From Blastochloris viridis (GTDB taxonomy: Bacteria > Pseudomonadota > Alphaproteobacteria > Rhizobiales > Xanthobacteraceae): a stretch of 64,000 nucleotides of DNA. The position numbers and the translations under genes are program-made. The stretch is taken from assembly GCF_001402875.1 (NCBI RefSeq), contig NZ_CP012946.1, positions 3,078,001-3,142,000 on the forward strand, given 5' to 3'. The notes beneath the pieces were generated by a model, which saw nothing but the letters and a program-made list of their open reading frames with translations, did no database searches and was not told where the DNA came from. Of the stretch, positions 1-8,759 are shown in pieces (the first letter of the stretch is position 1; each line of letters opens with the position of its first letter).

Positions 1-209
1 GCGCCGCCACCCACGAGATCTCGCGCAACGTCTCGGAGGCCTCCGCCGGCACCGCGACGGTGGCGCAGAACGTCTCGACCGTCACCGCCGCCATCGGCGA
101 GGCCAACCGCTCGGCCCGACACGTGCTGGATTCGACCGGCGAACTGGCCCAGGCCGCCCAGCGCCTCCAGCAGTCGGTCGATACTTTCCTCCACCAGGTC
201 GCAGCCTGA
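1..209 (+). CDS. Methyl-accepting chemotaxis protein, C-terminal fragment (cut by window edge)
   Basis: These are the last 68 codons and stop of a chemoreceptor; the rest lies left of the window. The frame ends in the same coiled-coil tail as the complete receptor that follows ([11 protein letters not shown] near its start, [12 protein letters not shown] at the end). Bases 1-209 match 2155-2363 at 207 of 209 positions, and both differences (119 and 185) are silent. Similarity stops at the stop codon. This points to a tandem duplication kept alike by gene conversion. The product would be an inner-membrane receptor whose tail packs against CheA and CheW. The ligand domain is not visible. Confidence 0.9.
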   Translation, partial: AATHEISRNVSEASAGTATVAQNVSTVTAAIGEANRSARHVLDSTGELAQAAQRLQQSVDTFLHQVAA

Positions 210-268
210 CCGGCCGCCGTCGGTCGGTCCCGCCAAGCGACGTCGTTTCTCATAAACGGTTTCCGGGA

Positions 269-309
269 GATCACACCAACGGCGGCGGAAGCCGCCCGTT
301 GGTGTGATC
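269..309. terminator. Long hairpin after the first chemoreceptor gene
   Basis: Arms 269-281 and 297-309 pair over 13 bases. Inside them 281-286 pairs with 291-296 around a GGAA loop, with a one-base bulge. The hairpin starts 60 bases after the stop codon. No run of T follows, so it could block 3' exonuclease or be part of a repeat rather than a classical terminator. Confidence 0.5.
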
Positions 310-390
310 GCAGATTTTCGTGAAGTCATTGATTTAAAAGACGAAAATCTGCGAGTTTCAACGGCCCATGCGTCAGCATCCGGGGCCGTT
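309..390 (+). repeat. Dispersed double-hairpin repeat (family B), complete copy
   Basis: The first hairpin has perfect 13-base arms (309-321 and 341-353; arm cgcagattttcgt) around an A+T-rich 19-base loop. The second has 8-base arms (360-367 aacggccc and 383-390) around a loop containing gcgtcagcatcc. Related copies lie at 21680-21764 (inverted, degenerate), 60259-60309 (inverted, truncated) and 33304-33335 (second hairpin only). All are intergenic. The two modules occur together or apart, so they are separate units often found joined. Confidence 0.75.
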
Positions 391-686
391 GCTATCACTT
401 CGTGACCTCGGAAACCGCCTCGTCGAAAGCTCTGCTTTAAAAGCGGGATACTCGGCGGCCGGCGCATGATTTCCGGGTGATCGGCCGGAACCTGTGAAAG
501 AAATTACGGACGGCCGATTTCCGTACAATCAGATTTCCCTGCGTCATATAATTAACACGCAACATCCGTCCTCCCCGCCGGTTGCGTCACTTCAGATCAA
601 ATCCAATCGCTGGTTTTACGGTTTATTGAGCGACGCATGTAACCCATAGGGTAACGCCCGAGCGGGGCGTTCCAATTGGGAAGACA

Positions 687-2363
687 ATGATGCGACTCAG
701 TGTAAGGGGACGCCTGTTCCTGCTGGTCGGACTGGTGGCGGCCGGCTGTGGAATCCTTGCCGGCGCAATGGTCTGGCTGCAGCGCGACAGCATGTATGAG
801 GCGCGCCGCCAGCAATTGGCGACGCTGGTGCATTCGGCGACCGGCGTGCTCGATGCCTTCCACCGCCAAGCCGTGGCGGGAACGATGTCCGAAGAGGACG
901 CCAAGAAGGCGGCTTACGCGGTGCTGGACCGCATGCGGTACGGCGACGGCGATTACTTCTTCATCCAGGACCGTAACGGAATCCAGTGGGTGAACCCGGC
1001 CGCGCCCAAGACCATCGGCACCTCGCGGCTGGAGGTCAAGGACCCCAACGGCAAGGCCTACAATCGCGAGATGCACGAACTGACCGACCGCAACGGCGAA
1101 GCGGTGGTGTACTACGTCTTCAAGCGTGCCGGGTCCGACATTCCGGCGCCGAAGATGAGCTATGCCAAGCGGTTCGGACCGTGGGGCCTCCTGGTCGGCA
1201 CCGGCGTCTATATCGACGACCTTGAGGCCGAGGTGATCAACGCCGCGCTCAAGGCCGGCGTCGCGACCGCGATGATCCTCGCCATCCTGATCTCGGTCGC
1301 GCTGTGGACCGCCCGCAGCATCGTCAAGCCGCTGCAGGTGCTGCGGACGGTGATGCTCGACCTTGCCGAGGGCCGCGACACCAACGTCGCGCTCGACACC
1401 AACCGCAAGGACGAACTCGGCGAGATGGCCGGCGCGGTGCTGGTGTTCCGCGACAACGCGATCAAGCGCGTCGAACTCGAAGCCCAGGCCAAGGCCGAGC
1501 AGGCCGCCCGTGCCGAGCGCCAAGCCCGGGTCGAAGCCGCCATCGCCGCCTTCCGCGCCGACGTCCAGACCGTGCTCGGCGCGCTCGGCGTCAATGTCGA
1601 CGGGCTGGAAGCCACCGCAAAGGCCCTCACCGCCGTCGCCCAGGAAGCCAGCGAGCAGGCGGTGTCCGCCGCCGGCGCCTCCGAGCAGGCCGCCGCCAAC
1701 GTCCAGAGCGTCGCCTCGGCCGCCGAGGAGCTCGGCTCCTCGGTGCAGGAGATCGGCCGCCAGGTCGCCCAGACCAACGACATCGTCACCCGCGCCACCG
1801 AGATGGCGGAGAAGACCAACGCCCAGGTCGGAACGCTGGCGGCCTCGGCCCAGAAGATCGGCGACGTGGTCGACCTGATCCGCGCCATCGCCGAGCAGAC
1901 CAACCTCTTGGCCCTCAACGCCACCATCGAGGCCGCCCGCGCCGGCGAGGCCGGCCGCGGCTTCGCCGTGGTGGCTCAGGAGGTCAAGACCCTCGCCAGC
2001 CAGACCGCGAAGGCCACCGAGGACATCGGCACCCAGGTGACCGGCATCCAGACCGCGACCGCGGAGGCGGTGCAGGCGATCGGGGCGATCAGCGCCACCA
2101 TGGACGAGGTGCAGCGCTTCACCGCCGGCATCTCCGCCGCGGTCGAGCAGCAGGGCGCCGCCACCCACGAGATCTCGCGCAACGTCTCGGAGGCCTCCGC
2201 CGGCACCGCGACGGTGGCGCAGAACGTCTCGACCGTCACCGCCGCCATCGGCGAGGCCAACCGCTCGGCCCGCCACGTGCTGGATTCGACCGGCGAACTG
2301 GCCCAGGCCGCCCAGCGCCTCCAGCAGTCGGTCGATACCTTCCTCCACCAGGTCGCAGCCTGA
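687..2363 (+). CDS. Methyl-accepting chemotaxis protein with a periplasmic Cache-type sensor
   Basis: This 558-residue inner-membrane chemoreceptor passes ligand binding to CheA/CheW. The order is: TM helix about 9-31; periplasmic domain about 35-185 with the [10 protein letters not shown] signature of single-Cache sensors and a second conserved stretch, [16 protein letters not shown] helix 191-209; HAMP about 210-265; and a coiled-coil signalling domain whose hairpin tip reads [23 protein letters not shown] at 687 and ATG at 690 are adjacent and either could start translation. The 3' 209 bases nearly duplicate the preceding receptor gene. Cache receptors of this kind often sense small carboxylates, but the ligand cannot be read from sequence. 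A strong terminator follows. Confidence 0.95.
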   Translation: MMRLSVRGRLFLLVGLVAAGCGILAGAMVWLQRDSMYEARRQQLATLVHSATGVLDAFHRQAVAGTMSEEDAKKAAYAVLDRMRYGDGDYFFIQDRNGIQWVNPAAPKTIGTSRLEVKDPNGKAYNREMHELTDRNGEAVVYYVFKRAGSDIPAPKMSYAKRFGPWGLLVGTGVYIDDLEAEVINAALKAGVATAMILAILISVALWTARSIVKPLQVLRTVMLDLAEGRDTNVALDTNRKDELGEMAGAVLVFRDNAIKRVELEAQAKAEQAARAERQARVEAAIAAFRADVQTVLGALGVNVDGLEATAKALTAVAQEASEQAVSAAGASEQAAANVQSVASAAEELGSSVQEIGRQVAQTNDIVTRATEMAEKTNAQVGTLAASAQKIGDVVDLIRAIAEQTNLLALNATIEAARAGEAGRGFAVVAQEVKTLASQTAKATEDIGTQVTGIQTATAEAVQAIGAISATMDEVQRFTAGISAAVEQQGAATHEISRNVSEASAGTATVAQNVSTVTAAIGEANRSARHVLDSTGELAQAAQRLQQSVDTFLHQVAA

Positions 2364-2384
2364 TCTTCCGGTAACCGTGTCCGC

Positions 2385-2424
2385 AAAACACCAGCCCGCC
2401 GGTGAGCCGGCAGGCTGGTGTTTT
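2385..2424. terminator. Rho-independent terminator after the chemoreceptor gene
   Basis: Twelve-base arms aaaacaccagcc (2385-2396) and ggctggtgtttt (2413-2424) pair perfectly. The stem begins with A's and ends with T's, so it can act in both directions. It starts 22 bases after the receptor stop codon. Confidence 0.9.
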
Positions 2425-2470
2425 GGTATCGTCAGCTGCGCAACCGCGGTGGCATCGGGCCGGAGCGAAC

Positions 2471-2980
2471 ATGTTCAAATGGGCGGTCGGAACTGCGTTT
2501 TTCATCGGCGCCGCGGCCGTGTTCGCGGTACGCGCCCTGACCCAGGACCCGGCCCCGCCGCAGCCACCACCGGCTGAGACCGCGCTCGGCTGCGAGGCCC
2601 CCAAGCCGGAGCCGCTGTCGCTGCGGCTCGACGGCAGCGGCCACGCCTGGAGCACGCTCAAGACCAAGACCGGCGAGGTCCGCGTCGTCGTCGACACCGG
2701 CGCGTCGATGACCACGCTGTCGGCCGAGGACGCCCGCCGGCTCGGCCTCGCCGTCCAAAGCCCGCCCCGCCGCAAGGCCCGCTTCCAGACCGCCAACGGC
2801 ATGGTGGTGGGTGAACTCGACCAGCTGCTCAATGTCCGGCTCGGCCACCTCTGCCTCTACACGCTGGAGGTCGCCATCCTGCCGGCCGGCGCGCTGTCGA
2901 ACAGCCTGCTCGGCATGAACTTCATGCGCAAGATGCGCAAGATCGAGGTCGGCCAGGGCCGCCTGCTGATCAGCCAGTGA
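2471..2980 (+). CDS. TIGR02281-type retropepsin-like aspartic protease, membrane anchored
   Basis: This 169-residue protein has one N-terminal membrane helix ([19 protein letters not shown]) and a periplasmic single-lobe aspartic protease fold. The active-site motif is [13 protein letters not shown], followed by the LGMNFM stretch that ends the family's core ([12 protein letters not shown]). Single-lobe enzymes work as dimers. The ATG at 2471 was chosen because GGAG lies just before it and the hydrophobic helix starts there; the frame is open upstream without a better start. The gene stands alone between a terminator and pgm. The substrate is unknown. Proteins of this family are common in Rhizobiales. 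Confidence 0.85.
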   Translation: MFKWAVGTAFFIGAAAVFAVRALTQDPAPPQPPPAETALGCEAPKPEPLSLRLDGSGHAWSTLKTKTGEVRVVVDTGASMTTLSAEDARRLGLAVQSPPRRKARFQTANGMVVGELDQLLNVRLGHLCLYTLEVAILPAGALSNSLLGMNFMRKMRKIEVGQGRLLISQ

Positions 2981-3086
2981 GGGCGGGGCGCCGCGGCCGG
3001 CTGGACTTCGACGGCGAACCGCCGCATTGCTTCATTCTGGGCACCGGCGGCGTTTTCCGGACATCGCCCGTTTTGAGGATTTCTCA

Positions 3087-4733
3087 ATGACGATTTCGCC
3101 TCTCGCCGGCAAGCTGCCGCCCGCGGAGCTGCTGGTCGACCTCGGCCGCCTCGATCACGCCTATTTCGACCGCGTGCCGGACCTCGACGATTCCGCCCAG
3201 CGCGTCGCCTTCGGCACCAGCGGCCACCGCGGCACCTCGCTGGCCGGCTCGTTCAACGAGGCGCACATCCTGGCGATTGCCCAGGCTATCGCAGACTACC
3301 GCACCGGCCAGGGCATCGATGGGCCGCTCTATCTCGGCAAGGACAGCCACGCCCTGTCCCACCCCGCCCAGCGCACCGCGCTGGAGGTGCTGGCGGCCAA
3401 TGGCGTGACGGTGGCGATCCAGCCGGGCGACGGCATCACCCCGACGCCGGCGGTGTCGCGCGCCATCCTGGTGCACAACCGCGGCCGCACCGACCATCTC
3501 GCCGACGGCATCGTCATCACGCCCTCGCACAATCCGCCCGAGGACGGCGGCTTCAAGTACAATCCGCCCCACGGCGGCCCGGCCGATTCCGACGCCACCA
3601 AATGGATCGAGACCCGCGCCAACGCGCTGCTGCGCGAGGGCAACCGCGGCGTGAAGCGGATGTCCTACGACAAGGCGCTGACCGCCGAGACCACGCACCC
3701 GTACGATTTCATCCAGCCTTACGTCGATGACCTCGGCAGCGTGATCGACATGGCGGCGATCCGCTCGGCCGGCCTCAAGCTGGCCGCCGACCCGCTGGGC
3801 GGCGCGGCGCTGCCCTACTGGGAGCCGATCAACGCGCGCTGGGGTCTTGACATCGAGGTCGTCAACAACACGCTCGACCCGCGCTTCGCCTTCATGACCG
3901 TCGACCACGACGGCAAGATCCGGATGGACTGCTCCAGCCCCTACGCCATGGCCAGCCTGGTGCGGTTGAAGGATTCCTATCAGGTGGCGTTCGCCAACGA
4001 CACCGACGCCGACCGCCACGGCATCGTCACCCCGTCGGCCGGGCTGCTGAACCCCAACCATTATCTCGCGGTGGCGATCCGCTATCTGCTCACCCACCGG
4101 CCGGACTGGCCGGCCAACGCCGCGGTCGGCAAGACGCTGGTGTCGTCCAGCATGATCGACCGCGTGGTGGCCAAGCAGGGGCGGCGGCTCGCCGAGGTGC
4201 CGGTCGGCTTCAAATGGTTCGTGGCGGGGCTGGTCGACGGCTCGTTCTGCTTCGGCGGCGAGGAGAGCGCCGGTGCCAGCTTCCTGCGCCGCGACGGCAC
4301 GGTGTGGACCACCGACAAGGACGGGCTGATCCTCGACCTGCTCGCCGCCGAGATCACCGCGGTGACCGGCAAGGACCCCGGCGAGCACTACAAGGAGCTG
4401 ACGGCGGAGTTCGGCGCGCCGCTCTACACCCGCATCGACGCGCCGGCGACGCCGGAGGAGAAGGCCAAGCTCGGCAAGCTGTCGCCGGCCGCGGTGGCCG
4501 CCACCGAACTCGCCGGCGATGCCATCACCGCCAAGCTCACCAACGCGCCGGGAAATGGCGCCGCCATCGGGGGCCTGAAGGTGACCACCGCCGCCGGCTG
4601 GTTCGCGGCGCGGCCGTCCGGCACCGAGAACATCTATAAGATCTACGCCGAGAGCTTCCGCGATCAGGGCCATCTCGACGCCATCGTCACCGAGGCGAAG
4701 GCCATCGTCGGCGCGGCGCTGGCGGGGGCGTGA
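3087..4733 (+). CDS. pgm: Phosphoglucomutase (alpha-D-glucose 1,6-bisphosphate dependent)
   Basis: The enzyme interconverts glucose 1-phosphate and glucose 6-phosphate in the cytoplasm, linking glycolysis to glycogen and sugar-nucleotide synthesis. The 548-residue length matches the E. coli Pgm type. All four active-site loops are present: the phosphoserine loop [12 protein letters not shown] (Ser near 147), the metal loop [10 protein letters not shown], the sugar loop [10 protein letters not shown], and the phosphate loop [12 protein letters not shown] near the C-terminus. ATG 3087 is preceded by GAGGA. A second phosphohexomutase of a different subfamily follows about 240 bases later, separated by a palindromic repeat. 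Confidence 0.97.
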   Translation: MTISPLAGKLPPAELLVDLGRLDHAYFDRVPDLDDSAQRVAFGTSGHRGTSLAGSFNEAHILAIAQAIADYRTGQGIDGPLYLGKDSHALSHPAQRTALEVLAANGVTVAIQPGDGITPTPAVSRAILVHNRGRTDHLADGIVITPSHNPPEDGGFKYNPPHGGPADSDATKWIETRANALLREGNRGVKRMSYDKALTAETTHPYDFIQPYVDDLGSVIDMAAIRSAGLKLAADPLGGAALPYWEPINARWGLDIEVVNNTLDPRFAFMTVDHDGKIRMDCSSPYAMASLVRLKDSYQVAFANDTDADRHGIVTPSAGLLNPNHYLAVAIRYLLTHRPDWPANAAVGKTLVSSSMIDRVVAKQGRRLAEVPVGFKWFVAGLVDGSFCFGGEESAGASFLRRDGTVWTTDKDGLILDLLAAEITAVTGKDPGEHYKELTAEFGAPLYTRIDAPATPEEKAKLGKLSPAAVAATELAGDAITAKLTNAPGNGAAIGGLKVTTAAGWFAARPSGTENIYKIYAESFRDQGHLDAIVTEAKAIVGAALAGA

Positions 4734-4781
4734 TCGCCCGCATAGCATCTCGCGCGGGATGACGCGGTGTCATCGAGATGG

Positions 4782-4886
4782 CGTCGTCCCGGACGGCGCG
4801 TCGCGCCGAGCCGGGACCGTCTTCCAGCAGGGGTGCGTTGTCCTGCAGACGATCCCGGCTCGCGCTGGCGCTCGGCCGGGATGACG
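4782..4886. repeat. Imperfect palindromic intergenic repeat (family D)
   Basis: The outer arms gtcgtcccgg (from 4782) and ccgggatgac (to 4886) are inverted, with further G+C-rich arms inside (agccgggac against gatcccggct). Elements of this look are widespread between genes in Rhizobiales. It lies between the two phosphohexomutase genes and could end transcription from pgm. Only one copy was recognised in the window. A frame running through it upstream of 4974 is an accident of the repeat. Confidence 0.65.
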
Positions 4887-4973
4887 AACGAGCCCGTAAG
4901 GGCGCGGCGCGGATGTCCGCGGCCATCGATCCGTCCGAAACGGTGTATACCGGCCAAAGCGCAACGTCCGGTC

Positions 4974-6482
4974 ATGCAGGATCCGATGTATCCCATTCCG
5001 CAGCCCGCTCTCACGCCCAACACCTTCGCGTATGAATCGCGCCCGCTGGTGAAGCCGACCGGCTTTCGCGAATACGACGCGCGCTGGCTGTTCCAGAGCG
5101 AGATCAATCTGATGGGGGTGCAGGCGCTGGGCCTGGGGCTCGGCACCTATGTCCGCCGCAGCGGCGTTCGCCCTGAGATCGTGGTGGGGCACGATTTCCG
5201 CGGCTATTCCTCGGCGATCAAATACGCGCTGATCGCCGGCCTGATGGCGGTGGGCCTGAAAGTTCACGACATCGGCCTTGCGCTGTCGCCGATGGCCTAT
5301 TTCGCCCAGTTTGCGCTCGACGTGCCGTGCGTGGCGATGGTCACCGCCTCGCACAACGACAATGGCTGGACCGGGGTGAAGATGGGGGCGAACCGTCCCC
5401 TCACCTTCGGCCCCGACGAGATGGCGGCGCTGCGCGATATCGTACTCGCCGCCGATTTCGATCTTGCGCCCGGCAGCTATGCCTTCGTCGCGGATATGGC
5501 CGAGCGCTACATCGCCGACCTGCTGGACCGGCCAAAGCTCAGCCGCAGGCTCAAGGTGGTGTGCGCCTGCGGCAACGGCACCGCCGGCGCGTTTGCGCCG
5601 AAGGTGCTGGAGGGGCTGGGCTGCGAGGTGGTGCCGCTCGACGTCGAGCCCGACTATACCTTCCCGCGCTACAATCCCAACCCCGAAGACATGAAGATGC
5701 TGCACGCCATCGCCGACACCGTGACGGCGTCGGGCGCCGAGGTCGGCCTCGGCTTCGACGGCGACGGCGACCGCTGCGGCGTGGTGGATAATCGAGGCGA
5801 CGAGATCTTCGCCGACAAGGTCGGTGTGATGCTGGCGCGGGATCTCTCCGCGATCCACCCCGGCGCCACCTTCGTGGTCGACGTCAAATCGACCGGCCTC
5901 TACGCCACCGACCCGGTGCTGATCGCAAACGGCGTCACCGCCGACTACTGGAAGACCGGCCATTCCTACATCAAGCGCCGCGTCAGCGAGCTTCGGGCGC
6001 TGGCCGGCTTCGAGAAGTCCGGCCACTTCTTCTTCGGCCCGCCGATCGGACGCGGCTACGACGACGGCCTGGTTTCGGCGATCGCGGTGTGCGAGCTGCT
6101 CGACCGCAATCCGGGAAAGACGCTGGCGGAGCTGAAGGATGCGCTGCCCAAGACGTGGTCGTCACCGACCATGTCGCCGCACTGCGCCGACGAGGTGAAA
6201 TACCGCGTCGCCGACGCGGTGGTGAACCACTTCGCCGCGGCGAAGGCGAACGGCGAGCTCATCGCCGGCCAGCCGATCCGCGACCTCAACACCGTCAACG
6301 GCGTGCGGGTGACGGTGGCGGATGGCTCCTGGGGCCTGGTGCGGGCGTCCTCCAACAAGCCGGAGCTGGTAGTGGTGGTGGAAAGCCCGGTGTCGGAGCG
6401 CCGGATGCACGAGATGTTCGAGGCCATCGACGCCGTGCTGCGCCGCCATCCCGAGGTCGGCGCCTATAACCAGCGGCTGTGA
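4974..6482 (+). CDS. manB: Phosphomannomutase/phosphoglucomutase
   Basis: This 502-residue member of the alpha-D-phosphohexomutase family probably makes mannose 1-phosphate (and perhaps glucose 1-phosphate) for cell-surface polysaccharide. Visible signatures are the N-terminal substrate motif REYDARW, the phosphoserine loop VTASHNDNGWTG (Ser near 125), the metal loop GFDGDGDRCG (about 260-269), the sugar-specificity loop EKSGHFF and a C-terminal RASSNKPELVVV phosphate loop. ATG 4974 is the first methionine past the repeat; ATG 4986 is an alternative. It differs from pgm in subfamily, so it is not a recent duplicate. It converges on the TadE-like genes with a 52-base gap. Confidence 0.9.
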   Translation: MQDPMYPIPQPALTPNTFAYESRPLVKPTGFREYDARWLFQSEINLMGVQALGLGLGTYVRRSGVRPEIVVGHDFRGYSSAIKYALIAGLMAVGLKVHDIGLALSPMAYFAQFALDVPCVAMVTASHNDNGWTGVKMGANRPLTFGPDEMAALRDIVLAADFDLAPGSYAFVADMAERYIADLLDRPKLSRRLKVVCACGNGTAGAFAPKVLEGLGCEVVPLDVEPDYTFPRYNPNPEDMKMLHAIADTVTASGAEVGLGFDGDGDRCGVVDNRGDEIFADKVGVMLARDLSAIHPGATFVVDVKSTGLYATDPVLIANGVTADYWKTGHSYIKRRVSELRALAGFEKSGHFFFGPPIGRGYDDGLVSAIAVCELLDRNPGKTLAELKDALPKTWSSPTMSPHCADEVKYRVADAVVNHFAAAKANGELIAGQPIRDLNTVNGVRVTVADGSWGLVRASSNKPELVVVVESPVSERRMHEMFEAIDAVLRRHPEVGAYNQRL

Positions 6483-6534
6483 GAACGCTGCCGGGTGATC
6501 ACGTCATGTTCGGCTCAGGAATTTTCGCCGCGCG

Positions 6535-7077
6535 TCATTGGCGGTTGCGCATATAGACCTGGTCCGACAGGGTGATGTTGCCGGTCAGCACGTCGCCGAA
6601 GTTCGGGGTGTAGGTGTAGGTCGCCTCGCCCAGCACCCAATAGCTGGTGGCGTTGCCGTCGGTGAGACCGCCCGGCGGCGAAAAGCTCCCGGTCGCGCGT
6701 GCGGCACCGCGCAGGCTGTAGCTCCACAGCACCTTGGCGGTGCCGGTCGTGGCGATTTCGACGCAGGTCAGCGTCACCTTCAGCGGCGCCACCGGATAAG
6801 GCGCCGCCACGATGTCGGCGGCGGTGAAGGCGTTGGCGATGTCGCTCGGCACAGACGACACGCCCTTCTTGCACCCGCTGGATTGCGCGGTGAGGTCGGC
6901 GGCGGTGCGCACCGCCTGCGAGGTCTTGCGGTCGGCGCCGACCAGCTGCGTCACCTCGATGCCGCCGATATACAGCACCAGCATCACCGGCAGGATGATG
7001 GCGAATTCGGTCGCCGCCACCGCGCGGCAGTCGCCCAGGAAGCCGCGTCCGGGCGGTTGAAACAGCGGAGCCGTCAT
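6535..7077 (-). CDS. TadE-like pseudopilin, second of pair
   Basis: This 180-residue protein has an N-terminal segment AVAATEFAIILPVMLVLYIGGI, the TadE/TadF/TadG-type pilin-like helix with Glu followed by Phe, and a periplasmic tail. Such minor pseudopilins help assemble Flp pili and are normally cut by the prepilin peptidase. The residue before the expected cleavage point is Ala, where Gly is usual. ATG 7077 overlaps the stop of the upstream gene in an ATGA junction, so the two are translationally coupled. The frame stays open far upstream, but only because it runs in a shadow frame of the neighbour. Which of TadE, F or G it is cannot be decided. Confidence 0.85.
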   Translation of the reverse strand: MTAPLFQPPGRGFLGDCRAVAATEFAIILPVMLVLYIGGIEVTQLVGADRKTSQAVRTAADLTAQSSGCKKGVSSVPSDIANAFTAADIVAAPYPVAPLKVTLTCVEIATTGTAKVLWSYSLRGAARATGSFSPPGGLTDGNATSYWVLGEATYTYTPNFGDVLTGNITLSDQVYMRNRQ

Positions 7078-7658
7078 GGCGTGGTGCCCGTGCTGATGTA
7101 CGGTTCGTTCTTGAACACCACCGTCGACACCAGCAGGCGGTTGCCATTGTCGAGGTCGGCAAAGCTGAGGCCGAAGGTGCGCATCAGCAGCGGGTACTGG
7201 TAGACCGCGCGCACCATCACGACGTCGCCGGCGGTGCCGGGATCGTAGGTCTGGCCGGTCGCAACCACCTCGCCGGCCGTAACCGGCGGGTCCATGCCGA
7301 TGGAGCCCCAGCCGGAGGACGACTGCACGTCGAGGATCACCTTCGAGCAGTCGATCAGGCCAACGATCTGGCTGCACAGCTCGCTTTTGAACCGGTCCCT
7401 GGTGAAGTTGCCGTTCTGGGCCTGGCCGGTGAGGATCTTCCGCGACGCCAAGGTCGTCGCGGTGTCGAGCACCTGGCTCGCCCACATGAACAGCCCGGTT
7501 TCGAGGATCGCCAGCAGCACGGCCAGGAACGGCATCGCCACGATGGCGAACTCGACCGCGGCCGAGCCGTCGGCGCTAGCGCCCAGGCGCCGTATCGCCG
7601 GCACGCCGCATTGCCGCAACAGCCGCCGTCGCCAGCCCTGCCCTGCTGCATCCGCCAT
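7074..7658 (-). CDS. tadE: TadE-like pseudopilin, first of pair
   Basis: This 194-residue pilus-assembly protein has a basic cytoplasmic leader, a prepilin-type site GSAAVEF (Gly-1, Glu+5) and a hydrophobic helix AIVAMPFLAVLLAILETGLFMW. A periplasmic domain follows, with two Cys (SELCSQIVGLIDCS) that may form a disulphide. It starts the leftward two-gene unit, divergent from the small pilin genes, and shares their regulatory gap. CpaA, encoded nearby, is the likely processing peptidase. In the Tad systems studied, such proteins stay in the inner membrane or at the pilus base. Confidence 0.87.
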   Translation of the reverse strand: MADAAGQGWRRRLLRQCGVPAIRRLGASADGSAAVEFAIVAMPFLAVLLAILETGLFMWASQVLDTATTLASRKILTGQAQNGNFTRDRFKSELCSQIVGLIDCSKVILDVQSSSGWGSIGMDPPVTAGEVVATGQTYDPGTAGDVVMVRAVYQYPLLMRTFGLSFADLDNGNRLLVSTVVFKNEPYISTGTTP

Positions 7659-7945
7659 CTGACCGGCTCCGCTTGGTCTGTTATCGATTCAGATTATCGG
7701 ACGATCATTGACGCGACGTTAGGAACTGACGCGCTGCGGCGGCGCCGCCATTGGGTTTTCATTAACGGTTACAGCCGCGGGCGACGCGGCAAGAATGGAT
7801 TAACCATGCCGGGCATTTGCCGCGTCGGCGCGGCCAGAATGGTTTGACTTAAATCGGTAGGAAATTCCCGGCGGCTAGCGTTGGCGCAACCGCCGCGGCG
7901 ACCAGATAGACCCGTGGCACAGCTCAAGCAGTCGCGGAGAGTGTT
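7659..7945. promoter_or_regulatory. Divergent regulatory gap of the pilus locus
   Basis: This gap separates the leftward tadE unit from the first small pilin gene. It holds ttaaccat at 7800-7807, the form of the CtrA half-site known from Caulobacter, and ttaacggttac at 7762-7772. An A+T-rich stretch near 7680-7710 may hold the leftward promoter. CtrA control is inferred from motif and context only. Confidence 0.45.
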
Positions 7946-8092
7946 GTGAAAACTCGCATCGAGCGTTTCTGGCGGAACGATACGGCCCAGGTGACGGCCG
8001 AGTACGGCTGGGTCGCCGCCGGCCTGTCGCTGGCCACGCTGGTGGTGGCGATCGCCATCGCCACCCGGTTCGGCCACCACGTCCCGCTTTAG
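7946..8092 (+). CDS. Small second Flp-like pilin (48 residues)
   Basis: The frame opens at GTG 7946, with GGAGA seven bases upstream, and encodes 48 residues: a basic start (KTRIERFWR), then QVTAEYGWVAAGLSLATLVVAIAIA, then a short HHVPL tail. The TAEYG-plus-helix layout is that of Flp pilins (compare TAIEYGLIAALIALAIV in the next gene). The residue before the expected cut, five ahead of the Glu, is Ala instead of Gly, so processing may be altered or absent. It could be a minor pilin, a pilus cap or base subunit, or a decaying duplicate. It lies 245 bases before the main flp gene, in the same direction. Confidence 0.75.
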   Translation: MKTRIERFWRNDTAQVTAEYGWVAAGLSLATLVVAIAIATRFGHHVPL

Positions 8093-8141
8093 CGGCGGAA
8101 GTTGCACGCCGTCCGAGCACCGCGAACGGTTGCCGACAACG

Positions 8142-8156
8142 TTAACCGAGGTTTAC
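8142..8156 (+). promoter_or_regulatory. CtrA-like box upstream of flp
   Basis: The sequence is ttaa (8142-8145), seven bases, then ttac (8153-8156), close to the CtrA consensus TTAA-N7-TTAA. It lies about 180 bases before the flp start codon, in a gap that also holds ttaa at 8177-8180 and 8226-8229. Similar boxes precede cpaB and tadD. Confidence 0.45.
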
Positions 8157-8337
8157 CCAGAACAGCTCAGTCTTCATTAACTTCGTCTGGCATTCGAACA
8201 GTTACAGCCGGTTTCGACGATTGATTTAACGTGATCGCAACAAAACGATCTTATCGTTCACGCCGATCCCGGGGGGAGGTGCAGCTTATCCTCGGGCACT
8301 TTGCAGACAAATTCAGTTGGATCCTAGGAGCAAGACC

Positions 8338-8511
8338 ATGACCATTCTTTCGCGCTTCGTGAAGGACGAGTCCGGCGCCACCGCCATCGAGTACGGCCTG
8401 ATCGCCGCCCTGATCGCGCTCGCCATCGTCACCGGCGCCACCCTGCTCGGCACCGAGATCGGCGCCCTGTTCACCCGCATCGCTAACAAGCTGAAGCTTC
8501 AGGCTGTTTAA
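8338..8511 (+). CDS. flp: Flp-family major pilin subunit
   Basis: This 57-residue prepilin has a short basic leader ending DESG, a cleavage site before ATAIEYG (Gly-1, Glu+5, Tyr+6), the hydrophobic Flp helix, and a basic tail. After cleavage by CpaA it is polymerised into the Flp/Tad pilus, used for surface attachment. ATG 8338 has TAGGAG at proper spacing. A strong terminator follows 60 bases after the stop, so flp can be transcribed at a much higher level than the assembly genes, as expected for a major pilin. Confidence 0.96.
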   Translation: MTILSRFVKDESGATAIEYGLIAALIALAIVTGATLLGTEIGALFTRIANKLKLQAV

Positions 8512-8570
8512 GAGCGCTTTGACAAGGACGCGCGGAGCGGGGTTCGCCTCCGATCCCGTCCGGGTTTTGC

Positions 8571-8597
8571 AAGGCCCCGGCACTGCCGGGGCCTTTT
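8571..8597 (+). terminator. Rho-independent terminator after flp
   Basis: The stem aaggccccggca/tgccggggcctt is followed directly by tttg. It separates flp from cpaA and the rest of the assembly operon. Confidence 0.88.
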
Positions 8598-8759
8598 GCG
8601 TTGGCCGACACCGCGTCAGCTTGGGGCAAGCCTGCTCGGGACGGCCTCGCTCGCGCCGATGCGACGCCGCAGCCGGCAGGCGGCCGCGGCAACCGGATAT
8701 TCACCGCCGTGGCCTAGACCTTGGTGACACCGCCGGCAGCCGGCGACAGGGAGGCGAAA

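Larger units (their letters stand above)
210..686. other. 477-base gap between the tandem chemoreceptor genes, rich in palindromes
   Basis: No coding frame is convincing here. The gap holds a long hairpin (269-309), a double-hairpin dispersed repeat (309-390), and two stretches near 250 and 466 that resemble the ends of the palindromic element found whole at 21351-21587 (tttccggg followed by gatc). An A+T-rich stretch around 545-560 (tcatataattaacac) is the most likely place for the downstream receptor's promoter, but I cannot fix a start site. Confidence 0.6.

Noticed and set aside
4767..4973. An N-terminal extension of the phosphomannomutase
   Set aside because: It is read through a family D palindromic repeat and does not resemble the enzyme family.
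6535..7485. A continuous minus-strand frame that would give one long TadE-like protein
   Set aside because: The upstream part runs in a shadow frame of the first TadE-like gene. The ATGA junction at 7074-7077 and the pilin-like N-terminus at 7077 show a separate gene.
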